From: Clostridia bacterium | GTDB taxonomy: Bacteria; Bacillota; Peptococcia; DRI-13; SM3-B62 | Reading direction: 5' to 3' | Length of the DNA: 64,000 nt | NCBI GenBank assembly: GCA_018433675.1 | Contig: JAHDQS010000003.1 | Span: 1-64,000, forward strand | Shown here: piece after piece, positions 53,083-62,259 of the stretch | Position numbering within the stretch: the first letter of the stretch is position 1 | Layout of the letters: each line of letters starts with the position of its first letter | Notes under the pieces: model-generated | What the model was told of the DNA's origin: nothing | The model's database searches: none | What the model saw: the letters and a program-made list of their open reading frames with translations, nothing else | Translations under genes and position numbers: made by a program

Positions 53083-54207
53083 TCAATTTTCTGCGCGTTC
53101 AGAGATTATCGCCGCAACAAGCTTTGCGGTGTTTACCAAATCCTCCACTTTTATTTCTTCCTCAGTGGTATGCACCTTGTTCATCCCGGTTCCTAAGTTA
53201 ACTGCCTTGATGCCTTTAACATTGAAATAATTCGTATCGCTTCCGCCACCCGAAGAAACTACCCTTGTGACTAATCCGGCCGCTTCAGCAGCCTTTTTAG
53301 CCACCCTGATCAACATATCGCTCTCAGGAATATGATAAGACGAATACTCTCTCCCCAAATCTATCTCTAAATCAGCCCCCATGTCCTCACAAGCCTTCCT
53401 CAGACAATCGTACATATGCTGTGTTTGCAGGGCTAACTTTTCGTCAGACAAGCTTCTGGCCTCACCCTTCAGTTCTACCCTGTCACAAACAATGTTCGTG
53501 GCAGCACCTCCGTTGATAACCCCGATGTTTGCCGTTGTTTCCTCATCGATACGCAAAAGCTTCATGTTGTTAATCGCCCTGGCCGCAACCTGTATGGCAC
53601 TGACACCCTCCTCGGGGTTCATCCCCGCGTGGGCCGCTTTGCCATAAATCACAGCACTTATCTTGTCCTGGGCCGGAGCACGATTGATTATTGTCCCCGG
53701 GGCCCCATTACAGTCAAGGACATAGCCTGTCTTTGCATCAAGCAGAGTATAATCCAGATACCGCGCCCCAAGAAGCCCAATTTCCTCCCCTACCGTAAAG
53801 AGGACCTCAATATCGCCGTGGGGTATCCCTTCCTCCTTGATGTGTTGCAGTGCCTCTAAGATTGCGGCAATACCCGACTTATCATCTCCTCCCAGCACGG
53901 TATCACCGCTGCTGTAAATGACTCCGTCACGAATAACCGGACGAATATCCTCACCCGGCACAACGGTATCCATGTGGGCCGCAAACAAGATAGGAGGAAT
54001 ACCGTTGACGTTTCCTCGCCACCGTCCTATTACATTTCCGGTATCCGACTCCGTCAATTTCCGTGACTTTTCGTCGATAATTACCTCTAGTCCCATTCCT
54101 GCAAGTCTTTTAGACAGATATGAGGCAAACTCCCCTTCTTTTTTGCTTAGGCTTGTAATCTTAACCATCCCCAGGAATTCTTTCACTATCCGCTCCCTGT
54201 CAATCAC
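53083..54207 (-). CDS. M20 family peptidase, tripeptidase T-like
   Basis: This 374-residue zinc metallopeptidase of the PepT-like branch has metal and catalytic motifs FAAHMDTVVPG, LGGDDKSG, FTVGEEIGLLG, a conserved Asp in YVLDCNG and the C-terminal His in NKVHTTEEEI. The dimerisation insert begins near AAHAGMNPEEGVSA. It is cytoplasmic and probably releases an N-terminal residue from small peptides. It is a single gene with no clear link to its neighbours. Confidence 0.92.
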   Translation of the reverse strand: MIDRERIVKEFLGMVKITSLSKKEGEFASYLSKRLAGMGLEVIIDEKSRKLTESDTGNVIGRWRGNVNGIPPILFAAHMDTVVPGEDIRPVIRDGVIYSSGDTVLGGDDKSGIAAILEALQHIKEEGIPHGDIEVLFTVGEEIGLLGARYLDYTLLDAKTGYVLDCNGAPGTIINRAPAQDKISAVIYGKAAHAGMNPEEGVSAIQVAARAINNMKLLRIDEETTANIGVINGGAATNIVCDRVELKGEARSLSDEKLALQTQHMYDCLRKACEDMGADLEIDLGREYSSYHIPESDMLIRVAKKAAEAAGLVTRVVSSGGGSDTNYFNVKGIKAVNLGTGMNKVHTTEEEIKVEDLVNTAKLVAAIISERAEN

Positions 54208-54294
54208 TTGGCACTACCTCTCTCTCAATCGAAAAAACTATAACTAATTACTATCTTATCACTACGGTACCATATTTCAATCAACAACTTTCTC

Positions 54295-54336
54295 GGAGTA
54301 TCTTGACCTGGCGGTATAGCTTGTATGTAAATGCTT
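54295..54336. repeat. direct repeat copy A (remnant of hydA 3' end)
   Basis: 42 bp matching 54964-55005 at 39 positions, including an uninterrupted 30-bp identity (54298-54327). Read on the minus strand it encodes LHTSYTARSRY, the end of HydA, and runs on to SEKVVD and a stop. It has no hydA sequence before it, so it is an isolated fragment. Confidence 0.9.
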
Positions 54337-54478
54337 CTACCAGATAAATACAATCGTTTTGAATTATAGATAAGCCTTTGTTCAATTGGTAACTTTTAAA
54401 ATTTTCTCACTGTATGCAGAAGGAATATTTGGTATTTTATAGAATATAGTACTAAAGACATAAAATGGAGGTATTATA
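54337..54478 (+). promoter_or_regulatory. upstream region of the cassette gene
   Basis: AT-rich 142 bp between repeat copy A and the GTG start. TATTTTATAGAATATAG near 54431-54447 can serve as -10 elements; no clear -35 is seen. No transposase, integrase or terminal inverted repeat is present. Confidence 0.3.
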
Positions 54479-54988
54479 GTGAATATAAATCCTGTTTTTC
54501 CGGTACAAAGCCTCACTATGCATTCACAAGAAAACATTGCCGATAAAAAGAGTAAGGGCTTCAACCAAGTAGTAGAATTAAAATCTGAAACACCTATTAA
54601 TTTAGGGACGATCGGTGGCAAGCCCTTCGTTATGCAAATATTTCAAGATGGCGGCTATGAATGGTCAGGCAGTCTACGTATAAAACAACCAAAAGCCGGA
54701 GCTAGAGTGACACCTGAAGAGGCAGCGGCTGCTTACGCCAGTCAATCATACAATATGGAAGAACATATTGAGTGCGGTGCTGTATCAGCCGTAATTAATT
54801 CTTTATACATAATGACAAATAAAGGGGTAGAACCCGACACATTTAACGATAAAATGAAAGCTTTCAATATATCACAGAATGAAGTCGAGGAAGCTTTATG
54901 CCGTTTAGGTATTAATACAAACGAAGCTTTCACTTTGAATGGTCACACTTTTGTTTTAGATAAGGGGTATCTTGACCTGGCGGTATAG
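54479..54988 (+). CDS. hypothetical protein in the hydA-flanked cassette
   Basis: A 169-residue protein not assigned to a family. It has no signal peptide or membrane segment. An N-terminal part of about 70 residues (GTIGGKPFVMQIF) precedes a helical half with HIECGAVSAVINSLY and two cysteines. It starts with GTG seven bases after GGAGG. Its last codons (YLDLAV and stop) lie inside repeat copy B, so the C-terminus is read from the antisense of hydA. It converges on hydA with a 46-bp overlap. The repeats suggest that the gene arrived as a small mobile cassette. Confidence 0.7.
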   Translation: MNINPVFPVQSLTMHSQENIADKKSKGFNQVVELKSETPINLGTIGGKPFVMQIFQDGGYEWSGSLRIKQPKAGARVTPEEAAAAYASQSYNMEEHIECGAVSAVINSLYIMTNKGVEPDTFNDKMKAFNISQNEVEEALCRLGINTNEAFTLNGHTFVLDKGYLDLAV

Positions 54989-56703
54989 CTTGTATGCAAA
55001 AGCTTATGGGATATCTCACTTAAGGGATGCCCTAAGAACTCCCGGTAAATCTTTTTGATTTCCGGGTTTTCGTGTGACTTTCGATAGGGTAGTTCCTGCT
55101 CTGCCTTGTAGAGAGAATCGGCACGGTCCATCCGGTAATCCATTGAGCCTTCCCAACCCCTGCGGAAGGAAAGGATTGGCTGCCCGCCGCCGCCTACACA
55201 TCCCCCCGGACACCCCATTATCTCCACAAAATGATATTTCTCCCCCGCTTTTATTTTCTCAAGGATTTGCTTCGCATTCCCTGTGCCGTGGGCAATTCCC
55301 ACCCTTATCAAACCCTGGGGCATTTCTACTTCTGCCTCTTTCAGACCGTCCATGCCTCGCAGGGACTGTTCATACTGAGGCAAAGGAAATTCTTTTCCGG
55401 TCTCAAGCTCATAAATCGTCCGCAAAGCAGCCTCCAAAACACCTCCCGTGGCTCCGAAAATCAGCCCGGCTCCACTGGCGATCCCTAACGGCTCATCGAA
55501 TTCCTCTTCAGGCAGGTTGATAAAATCCAGCCCCGCCTCCCTGATCATCCTGGCTAACTCCCGTGTCGTAATAACTACATCTACGTCCTTAAAACCGCTG
55601 TCTGTCATCTCTGGGCGGTTTATTTCATACTTTTTAGCCGTACAGGGCATGACAGAAACAACCACCATCCTGGCCGGATCTACGCCTATTTTCTCGGCAT
55701 GATAGGTTTTGGCCAACGCCCCAAACATGGAATGGGGCGATTTTACTGTTGACACATGTTCCAGCATTTCCGGATAAAAATGCTCACAGTATTTGACCCA
55801 CCCCGGACTGCAGGAGCTTAAATGAGGAAAGGGTCCTCCGCTTTTCAGCTTTTCAAGGAATTCATGCCCTTCCTCCATTATTGTCAAATCGGCGGTAAAG
55901 TCCGTATCGAATACCTTGTCAAAACCCAGCCTCCGCAAAGCCGCAACCAGTTGTCCTGTAACAACCGAACCTATCTGCAGACCAAACTCTTCGCCCAACG
56001 TTACCCTAATCGAAGGGGCTACCTGGACAACAACCCATTTTTCAGGATCGTGCAAAGCTTCCCAGACCTCTTTTGTATTATCCGGTTCGTGGATCGCTGC
56101 CGTTGGGCAGACATTGGCACACTGCCCACAGGTGATGCAGGCAACATCATCCAGGCTCAAACCAAAGGCAGGTGAAACCATGGAGTCAAAACCCCTGTGG
56201 ACTGCCGAATAAACAAAGGCCTGCTGCACCTTTGAGCACACAGCGATACAACGGCGGCAGCGAATACATTTAGCCGGTTCCCGCATCACCGCTACAGATT
56301 TTTCATCATTCGGCGGTTCTCTTTTCTCCCCACGAAAGGGTATCTCCAGAATATTAAAACGGTGAGCCAAGGCTTGCAACTCACAATTCATATTGCGATA
56401 ACAGCTCAAACAATCCTGAGGGTGTTCCGATAAAAGCAGCTGCAAAGCGGTACGGCGGGCCTTTAAAACCCTGGGGGTATTTGTCCGCACAACAAGCCCT
56501 TCCGCAACCGGATATACGCAGGAGGCTTGCAAAGTTTTAGAACCCTCAATTTCCACTACGCAAACCCGGCACGTCCCTACTTCATTAAGGCCTTTCAAAT
56601 AACATAAGGAGGGAATGTCTATTCCTATTTTCCAGGCAGCCTCAAGAACACTCGTCCCTTCCGGTACAGTTACTTTTTGCTCGTCTATCGTTAATGTCAC
56701 CAT
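54943..56703 (-). CDS. hydA: [FeFe]-hydrogenase catalytic subunit of a trimeric NAD-linked enzyme
   Basis: 586 residues. The N-terminal [2Fe-2S] domain carries CYLKGLNEVGTCRVC. Next come a His-Cys type cluster region (HPQDCLSCYRNMNC) and two [4Fe-4S] clusters (CIRCRRCIAVC, CITCGQCANVC). The H-cluster domain has SSCSPGW, MPCTAKKYE and MGCPGGCVGGGGQP. ATG 56703 follows AGGAGTG. With the NuoF- and NuoE-like subunits it should evolve or oxidise H2 with NADH, alone or with ferredoxin. The final residues (after SRY) differ from those preserved in the upstream repeat, so the native end appears to have been replaced. Confidence 0.95.
   Translation of the reverse strand: MVTLTIDEQKVTVPEGTSVLEAAWKIGIDIPSLCYLKGLNEVGTCRVCVVEIEGSKTLQASCVYPVAEGLVVRTNTPRVLKARRTALQLLLSEHPQDCLSCYRNMNCELQALAHRFNILEIPFRGEKREPPNDEKSVAVMREPAKCIRCRRCIAVCSKVQQAFVYSAVHRGFDSMVSPAFGLSLDDVACITCGQCANVCPTAAIHEPDNTKEVWEALHDPEKWVVVQVAPSIRVTLGEEFGLQIGSVVTGQLVAALRRLGFDKVFDTDFTADLTIMEEGHEFLEKLKSGGPFPHLSSCSPGWVKYCEHFYPEMLEHVSTVKSPHSMFGALAKTYHAEKIGVDPARMVVVSVMPCTAKKYEINRPEMTDSGFKDVDVVITTRELARMIREAGLDFINLPEEEFDEPLGIASGAGLIFGATGGVLEAALRTIYELETGKEFPLPQYEQSLRGMDGLKEAEVEMPQGLIRVGIAHGTGNAKQILEKIKAGEKYHFVEIMGCPGGCVGGGGQPILSFRRGWEGSMDYRMDRADSLYKAEQELPYRKSHENPEIKKIYREFLGHPLSEISHKLLHTSYTARSRYPLSKTKV
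54964..55005. repeat. direct repeat copy B (functional hydA 3' end)
   Basis: Matches 54295-54336 at 39 of 42 positions, with an offset of 669 bp. It is shared between the end of hydA on the minus strand and the end of the cassette gene on the plus strand. Confidence 0.9.
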
Positions 56704-56716
56704 TTTTTTATCACTC

Positions 56717-58513
56717 CTAAACCTTGGCAATAGCTCCAAAGGGGCATTTGGCTTGGCAAGCTCCGCATTTGATGCAGATATCTTGATGAATAACAAACGG
56801 AGGTTTGCGGGGTGTACCGCTGATAGCCTCTACAGGACAAACCCGGGCACAAACCGTACAGGCCGTACACTTTTCAGGAATTATTTCAAAGCGAAGTAAA
56901 CTGCTGCATACTCCCGCCGGGCAACGTTTATCCCTGATATGAGCAATGTATTCATCTTCAAAAAAGCGCAGCGTACTCAGAACGGGATTAGGTGCCGTCT
57001 GTCCCAAGCCACACAATGAACTGCCCTTGATGTCTTCAGCCAGACTCTTTAATAATTCGATATCACCTTCTTCACCCTCGCCCTGAGTTATGCGCTGTAG
57101 TATCTCCAACATTCGCTTGGTCCCCACCCGGCAGGGAGTACACTTCCCGCAAGACTCATCTTGGGTGAATTCCAAAAAGAAGCGGGCAATATCCACCATA
57201 CAGTCACTTTCGTCCATTACAATCAACCCACCTGAACCCATCATGGCCCCAAGCTCAATCAGGCTTTCATAATCCAAAGAAGTATCAAGATATTCTTTCG
57301 GCAGGCACCCTCCCGACGGGCCGCCGATTTGAGCTGCTTTAAACTCTCTGCCCTTGGGAATACCGCCTCCAATATCGTAAATTATTGTCCTGAGACTGGT
57401 CCCCATCGGCACCTCGATCAAGCCGGTGTTATTGATTTTCCCGGCCAGGGCAAAAACCTTAGTACCTTTGCTTTTTTCTGTTCCTATCCCAGCAAACCAC
57501 GGGGCACCTTTCAAGATGATCCGCGGCACATTTGCCAGCGTCTCAACATTATTAATCAGGGTCGGTCGATGGAACAAACCATCGACTGCCGGAAAAGGGG
57601 GACGAGGTCTCGGTTCTCCCCTCCTGCCCGCAAGAGAGTGCAGCAATGCGGTTTCTTCCCCGCACACAAAGGCTCCTGCCCCTAACCGCAATTCAATATC
57701 GAAATCAAAACCGCTGCCAAAAATGTCCTTTCCCAATAAACCCGTCTTGCGGGCCTCTCCTATTGCATGTTCAAGTCTTTGTACAGCTATAGGGTATTCG
57801 GCCCTTACATAAATATAGCCCTGGGCGGAGCCGATAGCATAACCGGCAATGGCCAGCCCTTCAAGAATCGCATGAGGGTCTCCTTCCATAATGCTTCTGT
57901 CCATAAAGGCGCCGGGATCCCCTTCGTCCCCGTTGCAGATGACATACTTGATTTCGCCTGTGGCATGACCGGCATAAGACCATTTTCTCCCTGTCGGGAA
58001 ACCCCCTCCCCCCCGACCTCTCAAACCGGACTTTGTAATTATATCAATGACCTCTCGGGGGGTTTTCTTTGTTAACACCTCAGCCAAAGCGAAATAACCG
58101 TCACGAGCTATGTATTCCCCGATATCCTCCGGGTTTATCTGCCCACAATTATGGAGCACTTCCCGCCGCTGATGACGAAAGAATTCAATATTACTGAGTT
58201 CCGCAACCCTGTCCTTCCCGTCCGGCTCCTTGTACAGCAAGCGCTCAACTATTCTCCCTTTCAGCAAATGCTCACAAACGATCTCCCCGATATCCTCCGG
58301 CTTGACCCTGCAGTACATAACTCCTTCCGGATAAACGAGCATAACCGGTCCCATAGCACAAAAGCCAAAGCAGCCCGTCGGTACAAGTCTGACCTCTTTT
58401 TCTAAACCATGTTTTTCAAGCTCCTCTTTTATAGCCTCGTCTATTTTCTCACTTCCTGCCGACACACAGGCAGTACCATGGCACAACAGCAAATGCACCC
58501 GTTGGTATTTCAC
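56717..58513 (-). CDS. hydB: NuoF-like hydrogenase subunit (NADH/FMN)
   Basis: 598 residues. An N-terminal thioredoxin-like [2Fe-2S] domain (CHGTACVSAGS) is followed by the NADH- and FMN-binding core (GLRGRGGGGFPTGRKW, CNGDEGDPGAFMDR, GAYVCGEETALL-type GAFVCGEETALL). An SLBB domain and a [4Fe-4S] site (ESCGKCTPCRVGT) come next. The C-terminal ferredoxin module binds two [4Fe-4S] clusters (CTACTVCARVC, CIKCGACQAKC). It overlaps hydC by four bases and precedes hydA by 13 bp. The layout matches HydB of bifurcating and of NADH-dependent hydrogenases. Confidence 0.95.
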   Translation of the reverse strand: MKYQRVHLLLCHGTACVSAGSEKIDEAIKEELEKHGLEKEVRLVPTGCFGFCAMGPVMLVYPEGVMYCRVKPEDIGEIVCEHLLKGRIVERLLYKEPDGKDRVAELSNIEFFRHQRREVLHNCGQINPEDIGEYIARDGYFALAEVLTKKTPREVIDIITKSGLRGRGGGGFPTGRKWSYAGHATGEIKYVICNGDEGDPGAFMDRSIMEGDPHAILEGLAIAGYAIGSAQGYIYVRAEYPIAVQRLEHAIGEARKTGLLGKDIFGSGFDFDIELRLGAGAFVCGEETALLHSLAGRRGEPRPRPPFPAVDGLFHRPTLINNVETLANVPRIILKGAPWFAGIGTEKSKGTKVFALAGKINNTGLIEVPMGTSLRTIIYDIGGGIPKGREFKAAQIGGPSGGCLPKEYLDTSLDYESLIELGAMMGSGGLIVMDESDCMVDIARFFLEFTQDESCGKCTPCRVGTKRMLEILQRITQGEGEEGDIELLKSLAEDIKGSSLCGLGQTAPNPVLSTLRFFEDEYIAHIRDKRCPAGVCSSLLRFEIIPEKCTACTVCARVCPVEAISGTPRKPPFVIHQDICIKCGACQAKCPFGAIAKV

Positions 58514-58992
58514 GCTTCAGCCTCCTTTCGGTAACGCTCAAGTAATTCCGGTATATCGTCTGCCGTCATTCGGCCATGCACATCACCGTTTATCGTCACA
58601 ACCGGTGCTAAGCCGCAGGCTCCGACACACCGTGCGCTCTCTAAAGTAAAAAGTCCATCCTTTGTTGTTCCACCCTCGTCTACTTTGAGATTTTCCTTAA
58701 GGGCCTCCATGATACTTCCTGCCCCTTTGACGTAACAGGCTGTTCCCAAACAGACCGATATTCTGTATCTCCCACTGGGTTCAGTATTAAACAGCGAATA
58801 AAAAGTAACTACCCCATAGACCTCGCTAATCGGCACCCCCAGTGCATCCGCTACGCAGATTTGAACCTTTTTAGGCAAATACCCAAAAATCAACTGGGCT
58901 TGGTGTAAAACATTTATTAGCTCCCCGGCCTTGCCATGATACTTTTCCAGCACCACAGCAAGCCTGCGGTATTTTTCCTTTTCCTCCTGCAT
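58510..58992 (-). CDS. hydC: NuoE-like hydrogenase subunit
   Basis: A 160-residue thioredoxin-like [2Fe-2S] subunit with cysteines in CLGTACYVKGA and SARCVGACGLAPV. The N-terminal helical part has LINVLHQAQLIFGYLP. It transfers electrons between HydB and other clusters. ATG 58992 follows AGGTGG; a GTG at 59007 is an alternative. It is the first gene of hydCBA. The upstream 100 bp hold the promoter of the divergent aroF T-box unit and presumably that of hydCBA. Confidence 0.93.
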   Translation of the reverse strand: MQEEKEKYRRLAVVLEKYHGKAGELINVLHQAQLIFGYLPKKVQICVADALGVPISEVYGVVTFYSLFNTEPSGRYRISVCLGTACYVKGAGSIMEALKENLKVDEGGTTKDGLFTLESARCVGACGLAPVVTINGDVHGRMTADDIPELLERYRKEAEA

Positions 58993-59077
58993 TTGACCAC
59001 CTGCCACTTCTTTTCACTGTTACTATTCTTCACTCAAAGCTAAGACAAAATGCACAAAACACGATAAACACACACGA

Positions 59078-59104
59078 TGCAAAAAGTACTGTGCAAAAAG
59101 TACT
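59078..59104 (+). repeat. tandem 13-bp repeat next to the aroF promoter
   Basis: TGCAAAAAGTACT occurs at 59078-59090 and 59092-59104. The second copy ends on the first base of the -35 element. It may be an operator for aroF or the divergent hyd operon, or chance. Confidence 0.45.
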
Positions 59105-59133
59105 TGACACCCCTCTCTTTTTTTGCATATAAT
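59104..59133 (+). promoter_or_regulatory. promoter of the aroF T-box transcript
   Basis: TTGACA (59104-59109), 18 bp, TATAAT (59128-59133). Confidence 0.88.
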
Positions 59134-59144
59134 ACTAACCACAA

Positions 59145-59470
59145 TAACATTGCAGCAAAAAGTGATGCGGAAGAAAAGTAGGTTGGAATAGGCCTTCCAG
59201 GGAGTGAATGCCGAGACTGCAAGCGTTCACAGGTTTCTTTCGATTGAAGTTCCCTTCCAAGACTGCGCAAGTGAGGGCAAAATGTCGGTAGCCTGCGCCG
59301 GAATCTTCTACCGTTAAAAAGAAGGGGTATCGGATTAATAATCCCGTACCTTGACAAAGAGGGCAATGCCTGTTCTGCAGTCAATATTGCAGTCAGCCTT
59401 GTCAACTAGGGTGGTACCGCGGAATCCACAGTTTTCGTCCCTGTAGAGGGAGATACTGTGGTTTTTTATT
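59145..59470 (+). promoter_or_regulatory. T-box leader of aroF-pheA, phenylalanine type
   Basis: Stem I shows AAGTAGG (AGTA side of the specifier loop) at about 59175. On the other strand of the loop GAAG is followed by UUC at 59250-59252, the expected phenylalanine specifier. The core AGGGTGGTACCGCGG lies at 59408-59422. The terminator CCACAGT/ACTGTGG ends in T6 (about 59426-59466). Uncharged tRNA-Phe should switch on the downstream genes. Confidence 0.93.
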
Positions 59471-59503
59471 TACTTATAATACTTAAATAAAGGAGGAAGA
59501 AAA

Positions 59504-60553
59504 ATGATCGTTGTTTTACAAAAAGGCGCCAAAGAAGAAGATTTGACCAATGTCCTGAAACACTTAAAGATGCACGGATTCGCAACACACATTGTCCGCG
59601 GTACGGAAAAAACAATAGTGGGAGCCGTTGGTGACAAGTCAAGGTTGGTCAATATCCCCTTGGAAGCAATGAGCGGCGTAGAAAGTGTTATACCTATTCT
59701 GGCCCCCTACAAGCTAGCCAGCAGGGAATTCAAACCGGAGGATACCGTTATAAACGTGGGCGGTATAGCAATAGGTGGAAAAGATGTTGTCATCATGGCC
59801 GGACCCTGTTCTGTCGAAAGTAAAGAGCAAATCATGGAGACGGCCATCCTGGTCAAAGAGGCCGGAGCAAATATTCTAAGAGGGGGTGCCTTCAAGCCTC
59901 GTTCCTCGCCTTACTCCTTCCAAGGCCTTAAGGAAAAGGGATTGGAATACTTAGCTTTAGCCCGGGAAAAAACAGGTCTGCCCATTATCACGGAAGTCAT
60001 GGAATCTGAGAATGTTGGAATAGTAGCTGATTATGCGGATATTTTACAAATCGGCGCGCGCAATATGCAAAATTTTACGCTACTACGCAAAGCCGCCGCA
60101 ACCGGAAAACCCATCCTTCTCAAGCGCGGTCCCTCTGCGACTATAGAAGAATGGATTCTGGCAGCAGAATACATCTTGGTAGAAGGCAACCAACAAGTTA
60201 TCATGTGTGAACGCGGCATCCGCACCTTTGAGACCTATACCCGAAACACCTTGGATCTATCGTCTATACCGGTCATAAAACACTTAACACATCTTCCGAT
60301 CATAGTAGACCCCAGCCACGGCACAGGAAAGTGGCGCTGCGTCACACCTATGTCCAAAGCAGCCGTTGCCTGCGGAGCCGACGGAGTAATCATCGAAGTA
60401 CATCCCCGTCCCAGCGAAGCCCTTTCTGACGGCTCGCAATCCCTTACTCCCGAAAAATTCAACAAGCTGGTCAATGAGCTGGAGGCTGTGGCTCAAGCAA
60501 CAGGTAAAGCTTTATCTACCCCTGTCACAGACAATTCGAAAGTTGGCGTTTGA
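59504..60553 (+). CDS. aroF: 3-deoxy-7-phosphoheptulonate (DAHP) synthase
   Basis: A 349-residue type I-beta DAHP synthase, the first step of aromatic amino acid synthesis, joining phosphoenolpyruvate and erythrose 4-phosphate. An N-terminal ferredoxin-like regulatory domain (about 1-70) precedes the barrel. Barrel motifs are [42 protein letters not shown] and VDPSHGTG. It sits under a T-box and is two bases from pheA. Confidence 0.96.
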   Translation: MIVVLQKGAKEEDLTNVLKHLKMHGFATHIVRGTEKTIVGAVGDKSRLVNIPLEAMSGVESVIPILAPYKLASREFKPEDTVINVGGIAIGGKDVVIMAGPCSVESKEQIMETAILVKEAGANILRGGAFKPRSSPYSFQGLKEKGLEYLALAREKTGLPIITEVMESENVGIVADYADILQIGARNMQNFTLLRKAAATGKPILLKRGPSATIEEWILAAEYILVEGNQQVIMCERGIRTFETYTRNTLDLSSIPVIKHLTHLPIIVDPSHGTGKWRCVTPMSKAAVACGADGVIIEVHPRPSEALSDGSQSLTPEKFNKLVNELEAVAQATGKALSTPVTDNSKVGV

Positions 60554-60555
60554 CA

Positions 60556-61389
60556 ATGAAAACCACTATTGCCTACCTTGGTCCGGAAGGAACCTTCTCT
60601 CATCAGGCAGCCCAGAAATGCCTCGAAAGCAATCCCGGCAATATCAACCTACAACCTTATCCCGGGATTGCCCAAGTATTGTACGCTGTGGAAAACGATG
60701 AAACAGCATTGGGGGTAGTCCCTGCCGAAAACTCAATCGAAGGCTCCGTCAATATCACTCTGGATTTGCTGGCCAGGGACATCCCCCTCTACATCAAGGC
60801 CGAAATCATTATCGATATCAAGCACCACCTGCTTTCACACAGCAAAGATTTAAATTCTGTTCACACCGTTATGTCTCATACCCAGGCAATCGCCCAATGT
60901 CGGCACTTCTTAGAGACAAGATTGAAAAACGCCGACATCTTGGAAACAACAAGTACGGCAGAAGCTGTTAGCCGTTTAAATTCACATGGGGAAGGACTTG
61001 CCGCCATCGGCTCTCCGGAAAGTCATAAAATATACCAGGTCCCTATTCTTCATCCGGATATTGGCTGTTACCCCCACAATCAAACACGGTTTCTCCTGGT
61101 AGGGCGGTCTCCCGAGACTAACTCCTTGTCGTCAAAGACCTCCCTGGTACTCTCATTAAAAAAAGACCGGCCCGGCGGTCTCTACGATATATTAGGCGAA
61201 TTCGCCAAATATGAACTCAATCTGTGTAAAATAGAATCACGCCCGGCAAAAATGGGCCTTGGGAACTACCTCTTTTTTATTGACTGCGAAGCCGGTAGCA
61301 ATCACCCTGACCTGCTAAAAGTAATCGACAGTCTCCGTACAAAAACCGGTTATTTAAAGAATTTAGGTTCATACCGCTGCATTTCCTAA
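60556..61389 (+). CDS. pheA: prephenate dehydratase
   Basis: A 277-residue enzyme making phenylpyruvate from prephenate. YLGPEGTFSHQAA, VPAENSIEGSVN and a TRF-type active-site motif (NQTRFLLVG) are present. The C-terminal ACT domain (SLVLSLKKDRPGGLYDIL, NLCKIESRPAKMGLGNYLFFID) should give feedback inhibition by phenylalanine. ATG 60556 lies two bases after the aroF stop. There is no chorismate mutase domain. Confidence 0.96.
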   Translation: MKTTIAYLGPEGTFSHQAAQKCLESNPGNINLQPYPGIAQVLYAVENDETALGVVPAENSIEGSVNITLDLLARDIPLYIKAEIIIDIKHHLLSHSKDLNSVHTVMSHTQAIAQCRHFLETRLKNADILETTSTAEAVSRLNSHGEGLAAIGSPESHKIYQVPILHPDIGCYPHNQTRFLLVGRSPETNSLSSKTSLVLSLKKDRPGGLYDILGEFAKYELNLCKIESRPAKMGLGNYLFFIDCEAGSNHPDLLKVIDSLRTKTGYLKNLGSYRCIS

Positions 61390-61479
61390 CTATTGATTAG
61401 TACCTGCCATCTATGCTATCATTTGTTAAGCCATTCTTCGATATCGATTAAGACACAATGAAAAGGGAAGGAACATAAC

Positions 61480-62259
61480 ATGTCATACGCAGCCCTTCTA
61501 TTGATTTTCACCATAGGCATTGTGGCAGGTTTTCTTAATACCGTAGGAGGCGGCGGCTCTCTCTTGACTCTGCCTATTATGATTTTTCTGGGAATGCCGT
61601 CAGCCATGGCCAACGGTACCAATAGGGTTTCCCTGATACCACAAAACATTTCAGCCGTCGTCAATTTCCGCCGCAAAGGCTATTTCGACCTAAAATTTGG
61701 CCTATTACTCGCCCTCCCGGCCATAATCGGCTCATTTGCCGGGGCAATCCTTGCCGTCAATGTCCCCGATTCTCTTTTCAACAAAATCTTGGCCTTCGTC
61801 ATGTTGATCGTTCTTTTTTTAACAATAAAAAAGCCCGCTGCCTCGGTTGATAAGCCCGAAACGCCTCAAACCAAGCTGCAAACGGCCATACTGATGTTAT
61901 CCTTTTTTGCTGTCGGGTTTTACGGCGGTTTTGTTCAGGCCGGAGTCGGTTTTATAATTATTGCGGTCCTTTACCGCCTGACCGGTATGAATCTGGTTAA
62001 AATCAATAGCCTGAAGGTCTTCGTCGTGTTACTATATATTATGGCCTCCTTATTTATTTTCGTTAAGGAGGGACAAATCGACTGGGTCGTCGGAATCACC
62101 CTTGCTGCCGGAAATGCCATAGGTGCCTGGTTCGGCAGCTCCTTTGCCGTTTCCAAGGGCGATAAGTGGATTCGTATTTTCATTATTGGAGCCGTGAGCA
62201 TCATGTCGCTGAAGCTTTTGGGGGTATTTAGTCTTATCCAGCAACTTTTCCTTAGATAG
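61480..62259 (+). CDS. TSUP family permease (TauE/SafE-like)
   Basis: 259 residues with eight membrane segments in two repeats. The first repeat carries GFLNTVGGGGSLLTLP and the second GGFVQAGVGFIIIAVL, the TSUP signature. Members export or import sulfur-containing or organic anions; the substrate is not predictable. TTGATT and TATCAT with an 18-bp spacer, about 60 bp upstream, may be its promoter. It appears to be a single gene. Confidence 0.9.
   Translation: MSYAALLLIFTIGIVAGFLNTVGGGGSLLTLPIMIFLGMPSAMANGTNRVSLIPQNISAVVNFRRKGYFDLKFGLLLALPAIIGSFAGAILAVNVPDSLFNKILAFVMLIVLFLTIKKPAASVDKPETPQTKLQTAILMLSFFAVGFYGGFVQAGVGFIIIAVLYRLTGMNLVKINSLKVFVVLLYIMASLFIFVKEGQIDWVVGITLAAGNAIGAWFGSSFAVSKGDKWIRIFIIGAVSIMSLKLLGVFSLIQQLFLR

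Noticed and set aside
54337-54963. Insertion sequence or transposon
   Set aside because: No transposase, no terminal inverted repeats and the repeats are hydA coding sequence, so an IS is not supported; a cassette or recombination event is.
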